Part shown: piece after piece, positions 1-8,428 of the stretch
Numbering within the stretch: the stretch's first letter is position 1
Layout: each line of letters begins with the position of its first letter
From: Bdellovibrionales bacterium
GTDB taxonomy: Bacteria > Bdellovibrionota > Bdellovibrionia > Bdellovibrionales > UBA1609
Length of the DNA stretch: 32,645 nt
Reading direction: 5' to 3'
Assembly (NCBI GenBank): GCA_020435005.1
Contig: JAGRAE010000016.1
Location: forward strand, 1 to 32,645
Position numbers and translations under genes: made by a program
The notes under the pieces: model-generated
Seen by the model: the letters and a program-made list of their open reading frames with translations, nothing else
Told to the model about the DNA's origin: nothing
Databases searched by the model: none

Positions 1-594
1 AAGAGCTTAGCTGCTGAGTATCTTGAAAAGCACGATCCAGTGAGAAAAGCTGAGCGAATCACTAAAAAGAAAGAGCTAATTAAAATCGAGAAAACTTCAG
101 CTAAGAATACAGGATTAAAGAATCATAAGAAACAATTTGCTACAATAAAAGAATTAACAAATAACAAGAAACAGACTGATAAGAATTCTGGGTTAAAGAA
201 TAACAAGAAACTTACTTCTACAAAAATAGAGCTTACTAAAAGCATAAGACAACATGCTGCAAAAATAGAATTAAACAAAAACATTGACTCAGCCCCCATA
301 AAAAGTCAGCCAGCCTTAAACTCATTGGGTCAGCGCACTGCTATTCCGGCAGAAATTGCGCATCATGTGCACTTAAGGGATCAGGGGCAATGTCGTCATC
401 ACTACCCCTCGGGCGAAAGATGCAACACCAAAAGATGGTTACATCTGCATCATAAGCAGCCCGTATCCCTGGGCGGTGAACACAGTGTAGATAATCTAAT
501 AAGTTTGTGCCCGGCTCATCATGAATTGGCGCATTTGATATTAGAAAACAAAATCACAATCACAAAGGAGCCAATTGCCTGGGCGAAATATTAA
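1..594 (+). CDS. HNH endonuclease-domain protein, 5' end missing (partial)
   Basis: The frame is open from base 1, so the gene begins outside the window; the GTG at 40 lies inside the gene and is not a credible start. The visible part has three sections. First is a short segment (KSLAAEYLEKHDP) of the kind found before the linker in Bdellovibrio-type HNH proteins. Second is a roughly 80-residue Lys-rich linker holding an imperfect duplication of about 19 residues (bases 103-159 and 181-237, KNxGLKNxKK). Third is a C-terminal HNH/McrA-like domain with Cys pairs around CRHHYPSGERC, the LHLHHKQPVSLGG core and a closing NLISLCPAHH. The fold binds a metal and cuts DNA. These proteins are multicopy in predatory bacteria and their cellular role is not settled. 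The missing N-terminus prevents closer assignment. Confidence 0.85.
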   Translation, partial: KSLAAEYLEKHDPVRKAERITKKKELIKIEKTSAKNTGLKNHKKQFATIKELTNNKKQTDKNSGLKNNKKLTSTKIELTKSIRQHAAKIELNKNIDSAPIKSQPALNSLGQRTAIPAEIAHHVHLRDQGQCRHHYPSGERCNTKRWLHLHHKQPVSLGGEHSVDNLISLCPAHHELAHLILENKITITKEPIAWAKY

Positions 595-613
595 AACAAA
601 GCAGATAAAATTT
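577..613. repeat. direct duplication of the HNH gene 3' end, copy 1
   Basis: This 37-base stretch spans the last codons and stop of the HNH gene. It recurs almost unchanged at 633-670: both copies contain gggcgaaatattaaaa, then a caaag..g..aaaattt tail. The first copy is coding up to 594. The second lies wholly in the intergenic space, so the copy looks like a local duplication or the scar of a gene-end rearrangement. Confidence 0.75.
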
Positions 614-632
614 CCTTACCGAAGGCTATTCT

Positions 633-670
633 GCCCGGGCGAAATATTAAAAGCAAAGTAGGCAAAATTT
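633..670. repeat. direct duplication of the HNH gene 3' end, copy 2
   Basis: Second copy of the 577-613 segment, offset by about 56 bases, with few substitutions and one inserted base. It lies between the HNH stop and the end of the minus-strand secreted-protein gene. No coding frame continues through it. It may be the remnant tail of a second HNH-type gene of the same family. Confidence 0.7.
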
Positions 671-678
671 ACGATAAC

Positions 679-987
679 TTATTGGCCTTTTACTTTCTGA
701 TCACGACTACCAGGTGCAGTAGGCTTTTGATTATTAGATCCTGCCAACTGTGAAGCTCTCGCAACTAGATCTTCACAAGTAGTCTCTCGACCACCACAAG
801 TGTGACCATACTCACTAATATTAGTTAAGCAGTGAGGACACTGTTCGGTCTGAATAACGGTGTCAACTTGTGTATTTGAATCAGATGTATTGTCAATATA
901 ACCGGTAAGTTCTGAGCTGTTACCAGTTGCCTCTTCAGTCAAAACCATCAATGGTAAAAATAAAAATATGAGTAGAAATAATCTCAT
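679..987 (-). CDS. small secreted protein with a CxxC pair, last gene of the Tad operon
   Basis: This 102-residue protein opens with a hydrophobic signal peptide (RLFLLIFLFLPLMVL, residues 2-16). The rest is polar, Asn/Thr/Ser-rich and ends in a charged tail. It has a CPHC pair around residues 50-53 followed by C64 and C71, which could form disulfides after export or bind one metal ion. An aaggag ribosome site lies about 6 bases before the ATG at 987. The gene follows the RHS-repeat gene by 15 bases and is almost certainly co-transcribed with it. I do not recognise the family. Its position suggests an accessory to the secreted YD-repeat protein or the pilus, which is inference only. Confidence 0.7.
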   Translation of the reverse strand: MRLFLLIFLFLPLMVLTEEATGNSSELTGYIDNTSDSNTQVDTVIQTEQCPHCLTNISEYGHTCGGRETTCEDLVARASQLAGSNNQKPTAPGSRDQKVKGQ

Positions 988-1002
988 TCAAAATCTCCTT
1001 AT

Positions 1003-2694
1003 CTAAATATTCAATTCGGTTGTCGCCGGCGAAATAATTTCTAATAGATTATTAAACACACTAGCGACCTGGGCTGCAACAGTGGGCCCTTCCTTACTGT
1101 TTACATCTTTTATAGAACCATCATTTTTATAGGAGACCTTTATGGTACCCAATCCTGGCCGTGAAACTGTCGATGGTTTGCCAAAGCGTTCCTCATACTT
1201 AATTAAGACAACTTTTTTTGACTGATCGGTTATTTTTGCAATTCGACCACGAGAATCATAACTTAAAACTACACTTTGTCCGTCTGTATTTTTAGCCACA
1301 GAAAGATTACATTTTGGTTCTGCATAGGAAAAACTAGTCTTAACCGTTTTAATAAGCTTCTTTTTTGGTTCCTTGTTTTTTTCGGCTTGTTTTTCGAAAC
1401 CAAAATATTCTGTTTTAACATCTGATACTTTATCACACTTATTTTTTGACTTGTAATAGTAGCTAGTGGTTTTGGCCGGTTCTACCTTTGTTTTTATTAA
1501 GCCACTTTTGTAATAGCTATACTTAACTCGTATGCGATTGCGATTGATGTAAACGGGCTTACCAAACTCTTCATGGTAAATTACATCTGTCTCACTATTG
1601 TTAATTTTTGAGTAAGCTCTGTAAAGATAACGTTTCCCCTCTTTTGAAAACTTATGCCAAAACTCGTATTTACTTTGATTGGTAACTTTTCCATTGCATC
1701 TTTTTTCAACTATAGACCAATAGTGATTGAGAGGATCTTTGGGATTTTCGTCGTAAGTGTATTTCTCTTCACACTTTCTTCTGTCGATAAAACTCGTAAC
1801 CCAATCTTTATCTTTGTTGTACTTAATTATTTTAGAAGTGCCGTCGGGAAAGTTCACTTTAGTAATATTATGAATGTCATCATATTCATAAACATATTTG
1901 TCTTTCCAGGCATTGGTAGCTTCAGTAAGATCTTCTCCTTTGTACTTATAAGTAACATTTAAGCCTCCTGGGCCAGTTACAGATTTTACTTTTTTAATTG
2001 TGGGGTGGTACTGAAAGTTTAAGCTTCTTCCACCATTGTCAGTAACTTTATTGAGCAAATCATTTTTGTAGTTTAGCTTTAGATAGTTGCCATTTTTGTC
2101 ATACAATGAAACAAGCTTCCCATCTTTGTCGAACTGTTGACTCGTGTTGTCTGACAAGGAACGAATGTAGATTCCCTTGTTAAAAACCAGGCTCTCATCT
2201 TGACGACCTTGAGCAAAATAAGTTTTACCAGCTTCAACCTTTCCTGTAAAACCCAATTGACGATTTAGTTCTTCTCTAAAGAAAGGTCGCGATTTCAGTT
2301 CTTTTTTTAGTCCTGTTAGATATTTTTCAGTTAGGGAAGGATTTCTTTTTTTTACTTCATCAACAATTTTAACAATATTTTTATCAATTTCTTTTTCACT
2401 AAAACCTTTGGGTTTGTAAGTCACCTCAAGGCCGCCACCACACTCTGTAATCTTAACATTTCCTTCTGCGGTCACTTCTAAACTTGTTTCGAAATCAGAG
2501 CACCAGCCAAAACCAAAAATTCCATTAAACAGTGTTCGACTATTGTAGGTCCTTTGAATACGCAAATCATAACCAGTGCCTGGGGCAATTAAGTCGGTCC
2601 AAGTATCTGAGAAGTTTGCATTTTTCATATCCACTAGGGCATGTGACTGCAAAGTTACAATAAGTGCTACCATCAGCACGAGAAAGTTTCTCAT
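1003..2694 (-). CDS. secreted RHS/YD-repeat protein
   Basis: A 563-residue protein. The start at 2694 is chosen because aaggag lies 7 bases upstream; a TTG at 2712 would place that ribosome site inside the gene. A signal peptide (MRNFLVLMVALIVTLQSHA) is followed by a DUF6531-type RHS N-terminus containing GFGWCSDFE. A Lys-rich insert follows, then several YD-like repeats (YDKNGNYLKL, YEYDDIHNIT, YDSRGRIAKITD). RHS/YD repeats build beta-rich surface shells or filaments. The protein lacks the conserved RHS core-end motif, a variable toxin tail and an immunity partner, so it is more likely structural or adhesive than a polymorphic toxin. It starts 36 bases after tadB and has the same orientation, which links it to the pilus operon. 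Confidence 0.8.
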   Translation of the reverse strand: MRNFLVLMVALIVTLQSHALVDMKNANFSDTWTDLIAPGTGYDLRIQRTYNSRTLFNGIFGFGWCSDFETSLEVTAEGNVKITECGGGLEVTYKPKGFSEKEIDKNIVKIVDEVKKRNPSLTEKYLTGLKKELKSRPFFREELNRQLGFTGKVEAGKTYFAQGRQDESLVFNKGIYIRSLSDNTSQQFDKDGKLVSLYDKNGNYLKLNYKNDLLNKVTDNGGRSLNFQYHPTIKKVKSVTGPGGLNVTYKYKGEDLTEATNAWKDKYVYEYDDIHNITKVNFPDGTSKIIKYNKDKDWVTSFIDRRKCEEKYTYDENPKDPLNHYWSIVEKRCNGKVTNQSKYEFWHKFSKEGKRYLYRAYSKINNSETDVIYHEEFGKPVYINRNRIRVKYSYYKSGLIKTKVEPAKTTSYYYKSKNKCDKVSDVKTEYFGFEKQAEKNKEPKKKLIKTVKTSFSYAEPKCNLSVAKNTDGQSVVLSYDSRGRIAKITDQSKKVVLIKYEERFGKPSTVSRPGLGTIKVSYKNDGSIKDVNSKEGPTVAAQVASVFNNLLEIISPATTELNI

Positions 2695-2730
2695 CCATGA
2701 TCTCCTTGCCAATAAATTTGATGGCTGTAA

Positions 2731-3609
2731 TTACACTTCTATTGTAACAATTCTTTTCATGCTATATCCACCAATAATTTGTAGAGCTAGCATGATGAAT
2801 AGGGCGAACCAACCTAAAGGCTTGGTGAAAAGTGGCATAATATAGTTAGGATCGACAATGGAAAATACAATGAGTAAGGCAAACGGGACCAAAGTTATAA
2901 TCACTCCTTGCATCATTCCCTGCGAAGTCATGGCTTCGATTTTCTTTTGAACTTTCTGTCGTTCACGAATAGTGGTCGTAATAGTTTGAAATGTTTCTGC
3001 TAAATTTCCACCCGTTTCTTTTAAGATATTTATTGAGGTAACTAACATTTGCACATCTGATCGAGGAATGCGTTCGCTAAATTCATTAAAGGCTTCCTCA
3101 ATAGTCATGCCCAGTCTCACTTTATTTAATATAAGTTTGAATTCTTGTGTGAGTGGACCTTTCATGTTAATTGTTACCCTCTCTAGAGACTGTGTGATAC
3201 TAAGACCAGCTTTAATTCCATTTGACATGATCGTTAGGCCATCCACCATTTGGTTAGTAATTTTATTGCAACGACTTTCCCATAAATTATTGAGAACAAT
3301 TTTTGGCAAAGACCAACCGACAAATGTTATAGCAAAGGAAAATATCAACCCCACGATTATATTGGGCCAAAATGCTAAAAAGACTATAAATCCTAAACCA
3401 AAACTAGTGAGTAAAAGAATGTGAGTGATTTTCTTTTTATCAATATCGAGAAGCATTTTATCCATAATGGCAATGACTTCTTCTCTTTGACCTAAGCTTT
3501 TTTCATATAGAAAGGCAATAACTCTATCAGAGATTGAATAAGTAAAGATAAGTATGGAGAACGCAAAAACAATTATAAAAAGCCAATCATTTGTAATTAT
3601 AAAACTCAT
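2731..3609 (-). CDS. tadB: Tad pilus inner-membrane platform protein, TadB/T2SSF family
   Basis: This 292-residue membrane protein has an N-terminal membrane segment, a hydrophobic pair around residues 65-105, a cytoplasmic T2SSF helical domain (about 115-225, including MVDGLTIMSNGIKAGLSI and ILKETGGNLAETF) and two C-terminal membrane segments. TadB and TadC form the inner-membrane platform on which the CpaF/TadA ATPase acts to assemble or retract Flp pili. Its start overlaps the stop of the upstream ATPase gene by one base (TAATG), giving translational coupling. Only one platform gene is present in this operon; most Tad loci have two. TadC is an alternative name for the same family, and I chose TadB on overall shape. 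Confidence 0.85.
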   Translation of the reverse strand: MSFIITNDWLFIIVFAFSILIFTYSISDRVIAFLYEKSLGQREEVIAIMDKMLLDIDKKKITHILLLTSFGLGFIVFLAFWPNIIVGLIFSFAITFVGWSLPKIVLNNLWESRCNKITNQMVDGLTIMSNGIKAGLSITQSLERVTINMKGPLTQEFKLILNKVRLGMTIEEAFNEFSERIPRSDVQMLVTSINILKETGGNLAETFQTITTTIRERQKVQKKIEAMTSQGMMQGVIITLVPFALLIVFSIVDPNYIMPLFTKPLGWFALFIMLALQIIGGYSMKRIVTIEV

Positions 3610-5879
3610 TAGCTATCTTCTCCACTGGCCTTTTTAATTACGGGTCTTTTTAAAACAGGCCGTTTAGGCGCATTTGATGCGGAAGGATTAGAGGCATTTG
3701 AAGCGTCCGTAGAATTAGCAGAACTACTTTCATTGGTGGTAAATAAATTTCTAGGTATTTTTATGCCTCTTTGTTCAAATTTTTCAATGAAAGTGGGAAT
3801 AAGACCCATAGCCTGAAATTGACCGATAATTTTTCTGTTTTTATCAAAGCCTTCTTCTTTGAATCTAAAAATCTCTTGCAGCGTAACTGTTTCACCCTGC
3901 ATACCGACCACTTCTGTTATTGATTTGATTTTACGACTGCCATCACTTAAGCGACTAATTTGAACTATTAAATTCACAGCTCCGGCAATTTGTTCGCGTA
4001 TAGCTCTAGCTGGAAGTTCCATTCCCGCCATTAAACAAAGAGTTTCAAGACGAGAAATACCTTCTCTGGGTGTATTAGCATGTACTGTAGTCATCGATCC
4101 ATCATGACCTGTATTCATGGCGGAGAGCATATCTAAAGCGGCTCCATCACGACATTCTCCAACAACAATTCGGTCGGGTCTCATCCTTAAAGAGTTTCTA
4201 ATGAGATCTCGAATGGAAACTTCTCCTTCTCCTTCCATATTGGCCGGTCGAGTTTCGAGTCTAACTACATGCTCTTGTTTTAATTGCAATTCAGCAGCAT
4301 CTTCAACAGTAATAATTCTTTCATTGGCCGGAATAAATCCAGAAAGTACATTAAGCAAAGTAGTTTTACCAGTTCCAGTACCACCAGAAATAATTACGTT
4401 TAAACCTTGTTCTACGCAGATTTTTAAAAAATCAGCCATGGGTCGTGTCATTGAACCAAAGCGTTCAACATAGTCATCAATAGTAATGCGATCTTCGGGA
4501 AACTTCCTAATTGTTAATGCCGGACCATCAATAGACAAGGGTTCAATAACGGCATTCACACGACTACCATCTTGTAAGCGAGCATCTACATAAGGAGTTT
4601 TTTCGTCTATTCTACGTCCTAAAGGTGTTACGATTCTTTCTATAATATTTCTTAGTTGTGTATTTGATGTGAAAGTAACTTTACTTAAAGTAAGTTTACC
4701 GCCACGCTCAACGTAAATGTGATTAGCACCGTTTACCATTATTTCAGATACTTTTGAGTCAGCCAAAAGGGTTTCTAGTGGTCCTAATCCCAATGACTCA
4801 TCTAAGACTTCTTTTATAACTCTAGAACGCTCTTCTCTTGAAAGTCCTTGACCTAATCGATCTGTAAGCTGTGAAATAACTTGCATAGTTTTATTGCGTA
4901 ATTCAGTTTCTTTACTTTGGTCACCTTTTGTATTCATTAAATCTTTTTTAAGATCCATTTCTTTTATTAACTCATTGTGTATTGTCATTTTTAATTGAGT
5001 TAAAGGATCGATATTTTTGTCTGATTTGTTACGACCACCAGTGCTTCCTTCTATTTGCAATGAATCAGTCGAGTTAGTTGTAGAGCTCTGTTGGAGCTGT
5101 GGTTTAGGCCGCGAAAGAGACTTTAATCTCTGTAAAGGTCCACTGTTCAGTTTACGAACAATGTTGTGATATGAGACGGTCACTGGTGAATTGGTTTGGG
5201 TTAATACAAAAGGTGTAGAAGTTTGTAGCGCTTGATAAGTAATGGCGTCATCTTGAGGAATAGTGCCAATAACAGGACGCCGCAAAGTTTGTTGTATAGC
5301 TTGAGGAGCTAGTCCATTCTTACCCATTTTATTTACAATAATTTGCAACAAATCACCAGGCACTGTTGCCGCCATTAACTCATTAAGTGCTTTTCTTGTT
5401 TGGTTCACAGTGAGGACTTCAGGTGTGGTGACGATTAATAATCCACTAGCATCTTCAATTAAACTCAAATGAGCATCTTGTATGTCATTACCCATATCTA
5501 CAACAATGTAATTATAAAACTGACTTATATGTTGAAGTTGTTTTTTGAATAATTCACCTGGAAATTCGGGTCGCAGATCTGGTGATGTGACAGCTCCTAT
5601 ATAATGTAAACCTGAAGCATGAGGAGTAATTATCGTTTTTAAACTGTTGGGATTAATAGCTCCTTGAAATGTAGCCACTTCAGAAACTGTTTTAACAGGC
5701 CTAAGCCCGGTGATAATATTTTGATCACCACAACTTTTAACATCAAAATCAATTAATAAGGTTGGAGCGCGCATCTCTCTTAAAAAAGCACAAGCTAAAT
5801 TGGCAGCAAACACACTTTTGCCAACCCCACCTTTACCACCATATACGCAAACTAAGTGACATTTAGGACTAATTGACAT
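3609..5879 (-). CDS. cpaF: fused CpaE/TadZ-like and CpaF/TadA ATPase of the Tad pilus
   Basis: A single 756-residue polypeptide carries two ATPases normally encoded separately. Residues 1 to about 245 are a ParA/MinD-type CpaE/TadZ domain with a deviant Walker A motif (GGKGGVGKS, 14-22) and LLIDFD at 41-46; TadZ proteins localise the pilus machine. A Ser/Gln-rich linker of about 70 residues follows. Residues from about 320 form the secretion ATPase CpaF/TadA, with Walker A GGTGTGKTT (499-507), RIVVGECR (570-577) and the His-box region HDGSMTTVHAN (592-602); this is the motor for pilus assembly. A low-complexity Ser/Asn/Ala tail ends the protein. No stop or frameshift separates the halves. A CpaE receiver-like N-terminal domain is absent. 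A 123-base gap upstream contains a promoter-like sequence. Confidence 0.93.
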   Translation of the reverse strand: MSISPKCHLVCVYGGKGGVGKSVFAANLACAFLREMRAPTLLIDFDVKSCGDQNIITGLRPVKTVSEVATFQGAINPNSLKTIITPHASGLHYIGAVTSPDLRPEFPGELFKKQLQHISQFYNYIVVDMGNDIQDAHLSLIEDASGLLIVTTPEVLTVNQTRKALNELMAATVPGDLLQIIVNKMGKNGLAPQAIQQTLRRPVIGTIPQDDAITYQALQTSTPFVLTQTNSPVTVSYHNIVRKLNSGPLQRLKSLSRPKPQLQQSSTTNSTDSLQIEGSTGGRNKSDKNIDPLTQLKMTIHNELIKEMDLKKDLMNTKGDQSKETELRNKTMQVISQLTDRLGQGLSREERSRVIKEVLDESLGLGPLETLLADSKVSEIMVNGANHIYVERGGKLTLSKVTFTSNTQLRNIIERIVTPLGRRIDEKTPYVDARLQDGSRVNAVIEPLSIDGPALTIRKFPEDRITIDDYVERFGSMTRPMADFLKICVEQGLNVIISGGTGTGKTTLLNVLSGFIPANERIITVEDAAELQLKQEHVVRLETRPANMEGEGEVSIRDLIRNSLRMRPDRIVVGECRDGAALDMLSAMNTGHDGSMTTVHANTPREGISRLETLCLMAGMELPARAIREQIAGAVNLIVQISRLSDGSRKIKSITEVVGMQGETVTLQEIFRFKEEGFDKNRKIIGQFQAMGLIPTFIEKFEQRGIKIPRNLFTTNESSSANSTDASNASNPSASNAPKRPVLKRPVIKKASGEDS

Positions 5880-5944
5880 TGTTAAAAACTTCTCCCATAA
5901 GAACTCTTGTTTTTATAAAAAACATAACTCTATATATTATCGGC

Positions 5945-5973
5945 AAAATAGAATACGATCTTCACTTGGACAA
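5945..5973 (-). promoter_or_regulatory. possible sigma-70 promoter upstream of the CpaE-CpaF gene
   Basis: Read on the minus strand, TTGTCC is followed after 17 bases by TATTTT, in the 123-base gap between cpaC and the fused ATPase gene. This is the largest gap in the operon, so an internal promoter is plausible. The match is moderate and the region is AT-rich. Confidence 0.35.
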
Positions 5974-6002
5974 AAGTAGGGTTTAGGAGCTGTTGAAATA
6001 GT

Positions 6003-7508
6003 TTAATCTTTCAGTCTGAATTTTTGTTTAATTTTGTCTGCTCCTGCACTCGCAGAGGCTTTAATTACGGGTGTGACAAACACCACAAATTGGCTCTGGT
6101 TTCTTCTAAAACTCTTAGAGGCATAAAGAGAAATCAAAGGGTTTTTACTGGCATCCTCAGGTAGCTTGTTGTAGGAGGTGCCGGTATCGTTGGTGATAAG
6201 TCCACCGACAGCAGCACTCTGTCGACTTCTAACTACAATCTCCGTTTTAATTTCTCGGCTGGAGGTTAGAGGTCCCGCAGCAGTTTGGCTGATTAAACTC
6301 TTAATGGCAAAATTCAGTTTTAAATTTACACTATCAGATCTAGCGCCTATGATCCCAGGAGTTATTGCTGTTCTAATTCCTACTTCTTCAAAACTTGTAG
6401 AGGGTTGTCCTTGGGCATTTACTACTTGATAAGGAATTCTACTTAAAGAATTTAATACACCTTCATTGCCATCTTGAACAATTAATGAAGAGCTGTTAAG
6501 CACCCTGGCATGGCCATGTTCTTTTGCCCAATTTAATTTAGGCAACAAATTTTTAATAGTGCCTGAGATTGTTGCCACGGCACCACCTGGAGATCTTCCG
6601 CCGGTTGAAAAATCAACTTGTGAACCATCGCCAATGTCTGGTGTCCATTGAAATCTAAAGCCTTTGTTGTAATCTTTTTGTAACTCAACATAGTGAACTA
6701 TTAGTTGAATAATCTTTCTAGGCTCTTCTGCAGCTTGTTCCTTAATATCACAAAGATTTATAACTATATCTGCACGACGTGTTTGAACTTTTTTATCGGC
6801 AACTCCCTCTTCAACGACAACATCAGGGGCATAAGCTTTGGCGATAATTTCAACGCGATCCATTTCTCTTTTGTCGCGACATGTACCTTGAATAATAAAC
6901 TTTCCATTGATTGCTTTAACTTGAATTTCTGGGTTGTTTATTTCCCTCTCAATAAATTGAGCAATTTTAGCTTGTGCTAACGGAGAAAGTGTTACTAAGT
7001 TCGTAGCTTTATCCCCATATTGTTTTACTACTGAATGTATGCGGTTCATATCTTTTGGCAATAGAATTTCACCATCTACAATTACTTTATTATTTTTAGT
7101 AATAATGCGTATGCCTTCGATATCTTTTAATAAGTCTTTTATTTCTCTAGAAATTTTAAATAAGTCAGTTTGTTTGACATCTATTCGAATTTCATAAACC
7201 ACTTGTTCGCGGCTATCTTTAATAAATAAAACGCCTAAGCCGACTTTCTTTGGCGTAAATCTCAAAACCTTTGTATTAGGGTTGTATTGAATTTTAACTA
7301 GTTTAGTGTATTCTCCACCTTTTGAAAAATCAGACGGTGCTTTAGGAATTTTAATATCTTTATAGACCCCTTTTTCTAGAGATACAGATATCACTTGGTG
7401 ATCAGCAGCAGAGCTTGTAAGTGGATTAACCACAAAAGAAGCCAAGCAGAAAAATATTGATAAGAACAGATAGTTAAAATTATTAATTTTTAATTCCCCC
7501 ATAATCAT
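6003..7508 (-). CDS. cpaC: Tad pilus outer-membrane secretin CpaC/RcpA
   Basis: A 501-residue protein with an N-terminal export signal (about residues 9-35). A pilus-and-BON-type periplasmic region follows, with KVIVDGEILLPKDMNRI near 143-160 and FIIQGTCRDKREMDRVE. The C-terminal secretin domain (about 270-485) includes VQDGNEGVLNSLSRIPYQ, VGIRTAITPGI, SAAVGGLI and the closing FVVFVTPVI. Secretins form the outer-membrane ring through which the Flp pilus passes. The gene lies 12 bases after cpaB, consistent with the usual cpaB-cpaC order. The length is typical. The first ATG at 7508 has only a weak upstream GAG; the ATG two codons later is an alternative start. Confidence 0.95.
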   Translation of the reverse strand: MIMGELKINNFNYLFLSIFFCLASFVVNPLTSSAADHQVISVSLEKGVYKDIKIPKAPSDFSKGGEYTKLVKIQYNPNTKVLRFTPKKVGLGVLFIKDSREQVVYEIRIDVKQTDLFKISREIKDLLKDIEGIRIITKNNKVIVDGEILLPKDMNRIHSVVKQYGDKATNLVTLSPLAQAKIAQFIEREINNPEIQVKAINGKFIIQGTCRDKREMDRVEIIAKAYAPDVVVEEGVADKKVQTRRADIVINLCDIKEQAAEEPRKIIQLIVHYVELQKDYNKGFRFQWTPDIGDGSQVDFSTGGRSPGGAVATISGTIKNLLPKLNWAKEHGHARVLNSSSLIVQDGNEGVLNSLSRIPYQVVNAQGQPSTSFEEVGIRTAITPGIIGARSDSVNLKLNFAIKSLISQTAAGPLTSSREIKTEIVVRSRQSAAVGGLITNDTGTSYNKLPEDASKNPLISLYASKSFRRNQSQFVVFVTPVIKASASAGADKIKQKFRLKD

Positions 7509-7520
7509 AATATGCTCACT

Positions 7521-8405
7521 TTATAGATCAATAAAAGGCCCTTTCTTTTTGCTTTTCTTTGTTGGCGACTTTTGTGGCAATGTTTGTGGCAAGGCCGTCG
7601 GTTGTCTTGTTAATTGTTTACTAATAACAGGCGTACTAACTTTTCTCAGCACTGATTCTATAGTTGAGTTTGCCAAACGTGGGCTTTTTCTGTCACTAGG
7701 ATGTCTCAATGTCATAAATAAAGAACCTGGCGAAGTTGATAAGATATAAATCAAATCTTGAGCTTGTTTGGGATCCGCCTCAATAGTGACATTGGTAAAT
7801 GTCGTATCGGCCCTTAAGTTTCTTACAAACTCATCTTTTCCTTGTTTTTCGAAAAGTCTTGGCAGCTCATTTATTATTTTTATTCCGGTAGCCAGAATAA
7901 CTACATTTTGCATAAGAGTAATGACTTCTCTTTTTTGATTAGCACCTGTTCCTACATCTAGTGCAGCAATGATATCTACACGATCTCCTGGTTTTATTAA
8001 CTTCGCAATACCACGCATTTCATCAATTGGAATGGTAACGGCACGCATGCCTGGGGCGACTTGAAGAGATAATCCTGTGATTGGGCCAGGTTCCATAATT
8101 TTATTTTCCAGGATTTGTTCTTGTTCTTTAATGGGCGCAAGAGCCACTTTACCCACAGCCAGTTCTGGGTCATTGACCGCTGTTGGTTGAATAAAATCAA
8201 CAGGCCTTTCAACAATTTCTAACATGGTTTCGTCTATAGTTTCCATTTCATTTATATCTCTTGTAGCCACTACCACCTTTTCTTTAGCGCCAAATTTCTT
8301 ATTTAATTCCGCAGTTTTTTCTTGGGTGTAGCTATATAATAAGAATACCGCAATTATTGCTGCAAAGACCGAAATCCATAATGTGCGTGTCTCATTTTGA
8401 TTCAT
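7521..8405 (-). CDS. cpaB: Tad pilus assembly protein CpaB/RcpC, SAF domain
   Basis: This 294-residue protein has one N-terminal membrane segment (TLWISVFAAIIAVFLLYSY) followed by an SAF domain (about residues 43-105, with VVVATRDINEMETI). An RcpC region follows, containing VAPGMRAVTIPIDEMRG and LIKPGDRVDII. The C-terminus is Pro/Lys-rich and ends GPFIDL. CpaB is a periplasmic, inner-membrane-anchored component that is thought to stabilise the secretin channel. It starts behind a gtagga-type ribosome site, 23 bases after the preceding pilin-like gene. Confidence 0.93.
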   Translation of the reverse strand: MNQNETRTLWISVFAAIIAVFLLYSYTQEKTAELNKKFGAKEKVVVATRDINEMETIDETMLEIVERPVDFIQPTAVNDPELAVGKVALAPIKEQEQILENKIMEPGPITGLSLQVAPGMRAVTIPIDEMRGIAKLIKPGDRVDIIAALDVGTGANQKREVITLMQNVVILATGIKIINELPRLFEKQGKDEFVRNLRADTTFTNVTIEADPKQAQDLIYILSTSPGSLFMTLRHPSDRKSPRLANSTIESVLRKVSTPVISKQLTRQPTALPQTLPQKSPTKKSKKKGPFIDL

Positions 8406-8428
8406 TTATTTTCCTACTCCCGTTAACT

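Noticed and set aside
1003-2694. RHS protein as a polymorphic toxin
   Set aside because: There is no conserved core-end motif, no variable toxic tail and no adjacent immunity gene; the protein ends in a plain hydrophobic/polar tail.
5900-5945. gccgataa in the cpaC-CpaE/F gap as a sigma-28 promoter
   Set aside because: The -10 half matches well on the minus strand, but no TAAA lies 15 bases upstream; a sigma-70 reading fits better.
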